From Cercophora sp. LCS_1 (taxonomy: Eukaryota > Ascomycota > Sordariomycetes > Sordariales > Lasiosphaeriaceae), in assembly GCA_036250225.1 (NCBI GenBank), contig JAPZLL010000002.1, positions 806,001-870,000 on the forward strand: DNA of 64,000 nt. Direction: 5' to 3'. This document shows, piece by piece, positions 58,078-64,000 of this stretch. The notes under the pieces are model-generated. The model was not told the DNA's origin. It saw only the letters and a program-made list of their open reading frames with translations, and searched no databases. The position numbers were made by a program, and so were the translations under genes. The first letter of the stretch is position 1. Each line of letters starts with the position of its first letter.

Positions 58078-59869
58078 ATGATTTCTCTCGACAAGGCCCG
58101 GAGTCTGGAGGACTCCCGCCCCCAAACAGAAACCAGTCGCACTTCAGAGGCAATACACCACAGTAGCGAGAATGCAGTCTATGCCAACGAATTCTCAGCC
58201 GGCAATGGCCTCTACGTCAAGCTTCAACGCTTTGCCGGCAGGTTCGGGGTCGAGCAACGCGGCATCGAGCGGGTCCCCAGCGATGAAAGAACCGATTCTA
58301 GTGTGGCCCAGGTGGCTACCATGGTGAGTGATTAACGCGAGCAATTATATTGTACGCTTTGAGGCAGACTGCTGACACTTGACGAATCTAGTGGTTCTCG
58401 GCCAATCTTTGCGTCTCGACCTTTGCGGTTGGCGTTGTCTCAGTCCCCATCTTCAATCTGGGATTCGTCGACGCCGCTCTCGTTATCACCTTCATAACGT
58501 TCCTCGGAATCTTGCCCGTTTGCTTCTTCTCGACCTTGGGTTCTCGGTTTGGACTCCGCCAGATGGTTCTGTCCCGATTCTACTTTGGCTATCATGGAGC
58601 CAAACTTGGTGAGTCTCACGTCGTGGCTAGATTCTAGAATGTTTTTGCTGACGCTGAACAGGTGCCTCTCTCAATATCCTCTCGTAAGTCAAGATTCCTT
58701 TTTTTTTTCTCTGTTAGGCACATCTCGCTGACAAACGTTGGATAGTTGCATTGGATGGGCCGCTGTCAACGTGATCATTGGAGCGCAAATTATTCACGCC
58801 GTCAACAAAAACGTTCCGGGATGGGCAAGTATCTTGATTATGGGAGGCTCAACGCTCGTTGTGTCCCTGTTCGGCTACAAGGTCGTTCACGCCTACGAAC
58901 GTTGGTCTGCCCTACCGGTCCTGGTCGTGTTCTTCGTCCTCCTGGGGCAGTTTGTGAGCTCCGGAAATTTCAATAATATCCCGATGGGTTACGGCCAGGG
59001 TGAGGTTGGCGCTGTGCTCTCCTTCTCGGCGGCAGTGTATGGGTTCGCCAGCGGTTGGACGGTACTAGCTGCAGACTACACAGGTACGCCCACGCCGTCA
59101 AATCGGTCATTTGCATTTTACTGACCCCGAAGCAGTCTACCAGCCAGTCACGCGCTCCCGCAAGTCCATTTTCCTCTGGACGTTTGGAGGGCTCTATGTC
59201 TCTCTGGTGTTCACGCAGCTGCTTGGCGCCGCGGTTGCTACGACCATGGTCCATAATCCCGAGTTTCGTCACGCTTACGATGATTCTCACATTGGCGGTC
59301 TTCTCGCCCTGGTTCTTGCACCTCTCGGTCCCTTTGGCTCGTTCTGCTTGATCATACTGGCCCTCGCCACGATTGCAACCAACACGCCCAACATCTACTC
59401 GGTCTCGTTGACCCTTCAGATCCTGGCCCGGAAAACGCAGCGCGTCCCTCGGTTTGTCTGGGTTCTGCTCAGCACAGTCACCTACCTGGCCATCAGCATA
59501 CCGGGCTACGATCATTTCGCCGACATGCTCGAGACGTTTCTTCTGATCATCAGCTACTGGGTGGCTATTTACGAAGCTGTGGCGCTTGTCGAGCACTTTG
59601 TGTTCAGGGGTGGCGTGCGAGGATACAGGCCCGAGGACTATACCGACGCAAGTGCCCTGCCTCCGGGTTATGCTGCTGTCACAGCGTTCATGGTCGGTGT
59701 GGCGGGTGCGATACTGGGAACGTCAAGGCCGGGCTTCATTGGGCCGATTGGGGAGCTCTGCGGCAAGCCGGGGCTCGGAGGAGACGTCGGGGCTGGGTTA
59801 GCATTTGGTTTTACCGCTGTTACCTTTTTTGCGCTTCGATCAGTCGAGAAAAGTCACTTTGGAAGATGA
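58078..59869 (+). CDS. NCS1 purine/cytosine-type permease (Fcy2/FcyB-like)
   Basis: Proton-coupled plasma-membrane importer of the nucleobase-cation-symport-1 family. Five exons, 58078..58323, 58392..58608, 58662..58683, 58746..59083 and 59136..59869, encode 518 aa, typical for the family. The hydrophilic N-terminus (1-75) contains the family pre-TM1 segment GIERVPSDERTD; about 12 transmembrane helices follow, with WFSANLCVSTFAVGV (TM1), LSRFYFGYHGAKL-GASLNIL, CIGWAAVNVIIGAQI and AVYGFASGWTVLAADYT. Exon 3 is a 22-nt microexon encoding most of GASLNILS; skipping it would shift the frame. Introns are 52-68 nt. The exact substrate (cytosine, purine or other) is not determinable here; sequence style is nearer Fcy2 than uracil/allantoin (Fur) permeases. 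Confidence 0.92.
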
Positions 59870-60462
59870 GATGGTGATTCAGGAATGCGGGGGCGGCAGG
59901 CTGTGGATAGCCGTTCGTGTTTGACATTGCCATTTCGGTCGGTTGGGGAATACGCGTTGCATTTTTTTTTTCTGGTACATGAGTTTTACACTCGGGAGGA
60001 GGATCGGATCGGCGTCTTTTGAATTTCCAATCTACGAATGGTCGTCTGTACCTTCGGCACACATTGCCGGTGTCCCACGCCCTTGTGATACTGGTCTGTT
60101 TGGCGTAGATTAAAGTGATGGGCACAAGGGTGATTTCTCCGAGTATAACACAGTCCTGACAAACGTTGGACTAAATACAACGTAGGATTTTAGTTCTGTA
60201 TTTTTGTTTTCGCAACAGAACAGAACTGACGTTATGTTGCCCAAGTGCCAGGGGGCCAGCTGTCAAGCTAAACCGCCAGCTGACAGTTCGGATCAACCTC
60301 TCACTTCACTTGCCAAACGCCTGCTGACGCGCTTTCATTCATCCCATCCTGTTACAACTCTATCCCAATTTCTAGCACTGCAATTTTCTCATCACTAAAA
60401 TTACTCGGATCAAACTCACTCAGAACACCCAAAGAAACGCCCAAAGAGGACAAACGCAAAAA
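59870..60462. other. Intergenic between permease and cyclophilin genes
   Basis: 3' flank of the permease gene and promoter of the cyclophilin gene, with an A/C-rich leader just before 60463. No coding region. Confidence 0.5.
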
Positions 60463-61284
60463 ATGCCACCCACAGTCCTCCCCCCGTCAGGAAACCCCCT
60501 GTATGTTTTTCCCTCCCCACCACCCTCAACGGTTGAAAATGATACTGACCAAAAAAAAAAAAAAAAGCGTCTTCTTCGACATAACCCTCGGAGGCGAACC
60601 CCTAGGTCGAATCACCTTTGAGCTCTTCAAGGATGTGGTGCCCCGCACGGCCGAAAACTTTCGCCAGTTTTGCACGGGTGAGACGAGGAATAATTTGGGG
60701 AGGCCGCAGGGATACAAGGGGTCCAAGTTTCATCGGATTGTAGGTCACGTTCTCATTTTTTTTCCTTGGTTTGATTTGTTACGAGAGGTGTTGGGTTGGC
60801 GTGGGGAGGTGTTCCCGTGACGAGGAGTTCATTGTCACGAGGAGTTTTGGGCTGGGTAAGGATGGGATTGATGAGGCGTGCTCTTGTCACGAGGGACGCT
60901 GTTGTCACGACGAGTCGGGGGGGTTGAAGGTTGGATTGAAAGGGGGTTTTTGATGAGGGGTGAGGAGTTGAAGGGATCAAATCAAAACCGGGAACCGTCG
61001 AAGAGCCTCAGTCGGGTTTAGGTCTTGGAGTTGAGCGGGGTTTCGAGCAAAGTCCTCGCTCGCCGTTGAAACGAATGGGGGACGACAACCAAAAACAAAC
61101 GAACGGACAGCTGACAAGTCCCAAACAGATTCCCAACTTCATGTGCCAAGGCGGTGACTTCCTAAACGGAGACGGCACAGGGTCAACCTGCATCTACGGA
61201 ACCAAAGCATTCGCGGATGAGAATTTCCAGATCAAGCATGAGCAAGCTGGGTTGTTGTCCATGGCGGTACGTTTTCCCCGCTCC

Positions 61285-61328
<44 letters not shown>

Positions 61329-61562
61329 GGCAAGTGAGGACAACAGCTAATGAAAATATAGAACGCAGGCCCAAACACAAACGGCTCGCAATTCTTCATC
61401 ACAACTGTCCCGACGCCCTTCCTAGACGGGAAGCATGTGGTCTTTGGCAAAGTCGTCGACGGGATGGACGTTGTCAAGAAGATGGAGAACACCAAGACGG
61501 GGTACAAGGGCAAGGACGTTCCGAACATGGATGTGGTGGTTGCGCAGTGTGGAGAGATGTGA
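60463..61562 (+). CDS. cyp3: Cyclophilin H peptidyl-prolyl isomerase (PPIH/Cyp3)
   Basis: Prolyl isomerase of the type bound to the U4/U6.U5 tri-snRNP (human PPIH, spliceosomal cyclophilin). Four exons, 60463..60500, 60568..60739, 61129..61266 and 61362..61562, encode 182 aa, about the size of human PPIH (177 aa). Single cyclophilin domain: VFFDITLGGEPLGRI, catalytic region FHRIIPNFMCQGGDF (Arg and Phe of the active site), QFFITTVPTPFLDGKHVVFG, and the PPIH-like ending VVVAQCGEM. The Trp of the cyclosporin site is replaced by Phe (TPFLDGKH). Intron 1 (67 nt) has an A-tract directly before its AG; intron 2 is 389 nt with short repeats; intron 3 (95 nt) carries a CT microsatellite. Confidence 0.94.
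60815..60914 (+). repeat. Degenerate GTCACGAGGAG repeats inside cyclophilin intron 2
   Basis: Four copies of a roughly 13-bp unit, consensus TTGTCACGAGGAG, start near 60815 (as CCGTGACGAGGAG), 60832, 60884 and 60902. They are imperfect and irregularly spaced. Confidence 0.6.
61291..61324 (+). repeat. (CT)17 microsatellite in cyclophilin intron 3
   Basis: Seventeen CT dinucleotides near the 5' end of the 95-nt intron. A pyrimidine tract this far from the acceptor (about 37 nt before it) may still aid splicing; the length is probably polymorphic. Confidence 0.85.
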
Positions 61563-62124
61563 TTCACGACTGAAAGCTTTGACAGACCAGTTTATGACGG
61601 AGCAGTTGATTGTGCTATTAAACCTAGGTCGGCATAGACTTGGATCTGAGGAGGTTGCTCTAGACTGCTCTGCGCTGAGGTTGATCCCTCTACTGAGTCC
61701 TGCCCATGGTTCGAGGATGGATGGGGATGCTTTTCTTGCCTTGCCCCTACAAAGGAAAAGAAGGAGTAAAAAAAAAAAACCTAGACACCGTTCCATGCCA
61801 TGCACCCCGTTCCCAATGCCGATGCCCCGATGCCCCGATGCCAATGCTTTGTTGCCGTTTACCCCCTCTCTGACTCTTTTTGGAGGAAGAAAAAACGCCT
61901 GGTATGGTGGTTGGTTCCTACCACCCCCCAATCACATTTTTGTTCCCCCACAAGGGGCACAAAAAGTTCCCATGCCTCCGCTCTTCTTCACCTGAATTGA
62001 CCAGAGGTCAAAATGTGAAAGTTAAATTACAAATTTGTCTACAAGAAACAGAAAGAACCAAGTTTGACTAGCAAAAAAAAGGAAGAAAGAAATTACTCAT
62101 TTCGATCGTCGACCACCGGTTGGT
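61563..62124. other. Intergenic between convergent cyclophilin and DUF7492-like genes
   Basis: 3' flanks of two converging genes. Contains a short tandem repeat of GATGCCCC-like units at about 61815-61843 and A-rich tracts. No coding region recognised. Confidence 0.5.
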
Positions 62125-63612
62125 TTACCGCGCAAAGAAGCCCCAACCACCGGCTTCCCGTCTGACACGCCTTGGACGGGTCACTGAATGGGTGGCCCTG
62201 ACAAACGACTCGGTATTTGTCGGCGATGATGAGGCAATGTTGCCTGTACCAAGCGGGATGCTGATGAATGTTGTGGGTTTGCTGCCGGGTGTTGTCGTGT
62301 ACGTGACGTAGACGGTCGTTTCCGGGACGGTTACGGTCACGGTCCGGATCCTGTCGACGTCCGGGATGGCGGACGGCAGGGGAACCGGAGCTGGCGCCTT
62401 TGTTGGAAGAATCGGGGGTCCCGGCGCGGGAAGGTCATGCTTGGGTTCGTCGGTGGGTTGCGGGGCCGGAGCACCACCAGGGTTGATACTCGGGAAGAAG
62501 CTAGGCGCCAGAGGAAACCTCGGCTTCGAGACGCCGATTAGATTGCCCATGGGGATATCCGCCGGGTCAGCTGTGGCAGACGGGACCTTCATGCCGGCTT
62601 GTGGAACCTCGACAAGGAAGGGCTTGTCCATCTGGGCTTTGATCGCAGCCAAGGCGGGGTTTCTCTGCTTGGCGAACTTGACGGCGTTTCGGACCTGTCC
62701 ACCGTTCTTGGGGCCGCCGCAGCCCGCGCCTTTGAGCCCTCCGAGGCTCTGATCACATGGGTCGACGATCTTGTAGTCGAGGACGCCCGTGTAGGTCTCG
62801 AACTTGGTGATGTATGGCTCACCCGAATCAGAGCTATTGGCGTGGAAGCTTGCTGGGGGAACGGCAACGCCTTGAACGTTCATGTCCGGCCAGTCCCAAA
62901 CCCAGATGATCGACAGGGTCTTGTTGACGGGGACGTCAAAGGGAATCTGGACATCCGTTTGACAAGTCAGGCCGTTGGCCACGTCCGCTTCCATAGATTC
63001 CTTCAGGACCTTGGTTCGGTATGACGAGATTCCCTCCTCGTCGCCGCTCGCGGGGATGGCTTCGTGACATTGGCCGTCGTCATAGTTCCTGGTCGCAAGA
63101 AGTCTGCCCTTGCCATCACCGCCTGTGCCGTCGGCTGTCCAGACATAGTGAATGTCGACAAGATTCATGTTGGTCAGATCATTCTCGGTCGTTCCGTAGA
63201 GGTAGACGGTGCCGCGGTTGACCGGCTTGGTCGGGTTGGCGCTCTCGGCCTTTGAGACATGGCCGTTCTCGGTGTAGAGAATGGCCACATAGTCGCCGGG
63301 CGCCGCGGTAAGCATGGGGAACTCCTTGGAGTAGCTCTGCTCGTTCAAGGCCCGCTGGCCTGGGCGCACGATCTTGTCGTCGGGGAAGACGGCGTTCGCT
63401 CTTCCGTTGGGCGGAATCAGCCAGACAATCTCGTTCTCCGCCAAGGGACCGCCGCGAACAGCATGTGATCTCTCAAAACCGGGCTCTCCAGCCATGGTTC
63501 CATTGGGCGCAATCCGGTACGTCTTCTCCGGCCACGTGTGAGCGGTCGTGGTGTCGAGAAGGAGTGGCAAGGCGGCAGCCAGGCTGCGCCAAGTTGATCG
63601 ACGCTCCCTCAT
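62125..63612 (-). CDS. Secreted DUF7492-like protein with predicted N-terminal histidine after signal cleavage
   Basis: Single-exon 495-aa protein. A signal peptide (1-24, ending LLLDTTTA) is followed by HTWPEKTYRIAPNGTM, so predicted cleavage leaves histidine as residue 1 of the mature protein. The opening matches the fungal secreted family I know as DUF7492 (AH[TS]W.E...IAPNGT). Further His in the domain: H118 (TENGHVSK), H155 and H183 (GQCHE); six cysteines suit an extracellular fold. Aromatic strand IIWVWDWPDM lies near 236-245. After about residue 340 the chain is Pro-rich, with TVTVTVPETTVYVTYTTT of the type seen in fungal cell-wall proteins; there is no clear GPI signal at the end (GGWGFFAR). 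Catalytic function is unknown; the LPMO analogy is inference only. Confidence 0.75.
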   Translation of the reverse strand: MRERRSTWRSLAAALPLLLDTTTAHTWPEKTYRIAPNGTMAGEPGFERSHAVRGGPLAENEIVWLIPPNGRANAVFPDDKIVRPGQRALNEQSYSKEFPMLTAAPGDYVAILYTENGHVSKAESANPTKPVNRGTVYLYGTTENDLTNMNLVDIHYVWTADGTGGDGKGRLLATRNYDDGQCHEAIPASGDEEGISSYRTKVLKESMEADVANGLTCQTDVQIPFDVPVNKTLSIIWVWDWPDMNVQGVAVPPASFHANSSDSGEPYITKFETYTGVLDYKIVDPCDQSLGGLKGAGCGGPKNGGQVRNAVKFAKQRNPALAAIKAQMDKPFLVEVPQAGMKVPSATADPADIPMGNLIGVSKPRFPLAPSFFPSINPGGAPAPQPTDEPKHDLPAPGPPILPTKAPAPVPLPSAIPDVDRIRTVTVTVPETTVYVTYTTTPGSKPTTFISIPLGTGNIASSSPTNTESFVRATHSVTRPRRVRREAGGWGFFAR

Positions 63613-64000
63613 CTTCTTTTTTCTGACGGTCGAAGAGGCGAGATGTGGGAGTGAGTTGGTGTTTCTGAATGTCTCTCCGGAGAGGGAAGGAGGGGGAAGT
63701 GGAGAGTTGAGTTGCCTTGTTTTGTGGTGTCGCGAAGGGGGGGAAGTAAAATGATGTGCAACAAGGAAAAAAATAAAAAACCTCGCGAATTCAAGTTACG
63801 CTGCCGTTAAGGTGTTTGGGGTTTGTGGTATTGTGTGAAACAAAAATCGAGATGGGTCGGGATTAAAAGGGACCCGGGGAAATTTCTCGAGGTTGTGTTC
63901 AGTTTTAAGAAAAAAGTCAGAGCCACGGCCAGCGCGAAAAATAAAATAAAATTGAAGCAGCCCAGCTGTACCGAAAATTAAAGGCAGAGAGCGTAGACGC
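63613..64000. other. Upstream region of the DUF7492-like gene
   Basis: Promoter and 5' UTR of the leftward gene. A/T-rich tracts near 63760-63780 and 63930-63950. No other feature seen before the window ends. Confidence 0.5.

Noticed and set aside
57672..58166. 164-codon frame overlapping the permease start
   Set aside because: Begins at a non-ATG codon, lacks domain features, and overlaps the conserved permease N-terminus in another frame.

Overview
This 64 kb window comes from the nuclear genome of a filamentous ascomycete. Most introns are 47-77 nt with GT(A/G)NGT donors, intergenic spacers are 0.5-4.7 kb, and about 20 conserved genes lie on both strands without operons. The gene set (KipA-type kinesin-7, CYP51, Psf1, Pex13, Ral2-like kelch-BTB, Sfp1, Rcf2, Dus3, a DUF7492-type secreted protein) and the protein sequences fit Sordariomycetes, probably Sordariales; that placement is an inference. 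I saw no transposon, CRISPR array, viral gene, secondary-metabolite cluster or AT-rich RIP-like block. Splice sites below were placed by hand by matching reading frame, GT/AG signals and family conservation; each spliced model adds up to a whole number of codons.

Layout: 0.9-3.4 kb Hsp78 (-); 4.5-5.3 Psf1 of GINS (+); 6.8-10.3 SulP transporter with STAS and cyclic-nucleotide-binding-like domains (+); 10.6 intron-containing tRNA-Ala(CGC) (+); 11.0-12.1 STK19-like winged-helix protein (+); 12.1-16.8 gene-poor stretch ending in the leader of the kinesin gene; 16.8-19.7 kinesin-7 KipA (+); 19.7-22.9 gene-poor; 22.9-24.8 GT23/FUT8-like type II membrane protein (+); 25.7-27.4 CYP51 (+); 29.2-31.7 divergent ER Hsp70 ending in HDEL (+); 32.3-33.7 Pex13 (+); 34.8-36.5 TFIIA large subunit (-); 37.6-39.4 Cdc20 (-), divergent from 40.3-42.6 Ral2-like protein (+); 44.1-46.5 Sfp1 (-); 46.5-50.7 gene-poor and containing an assembly gap with homopolymer artefacts; 50.7-51.4 Rcf2 (+), convergent with 52.0-53.6 six-kelch protein (-); 54.6-56.8 Dus3 (+); 58.1-59.9 NCS1 purine/cytosine-type permease (+); 60.5-61.6 cyclophilin H (+); 62.1-63.6 secreted DUF7492-like protein (-).

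The genes are mostly unrelated housekeeping functions: proteostasis (Hsp78, ER Hsp70, cyclophilin H), replication and cell cycle (Psf1, Cdc20), transcription and growth control (TFIIA, Sfp1, Ral2), organelles (Pex13, Rcf2), tRNA (Dus3, tRNA-Ala), transport (SulP, NCS1) and sterol synthesis (CYP51). The items most worth a second look are the secreted protein whose predicted mature N-terminus is histidine (an uncharacterised LPMO-like candidate), the intron-rich divergent HDEL Hsp70, the duplicated SREBP-site/CCAAT module upstream of CYP51, the FUT8-like enzyme, the SulP-STAS-cNMP fusion, the GC-AG intron of Cdc20, and the tRNA-Ala with a non-canonical T-loop.
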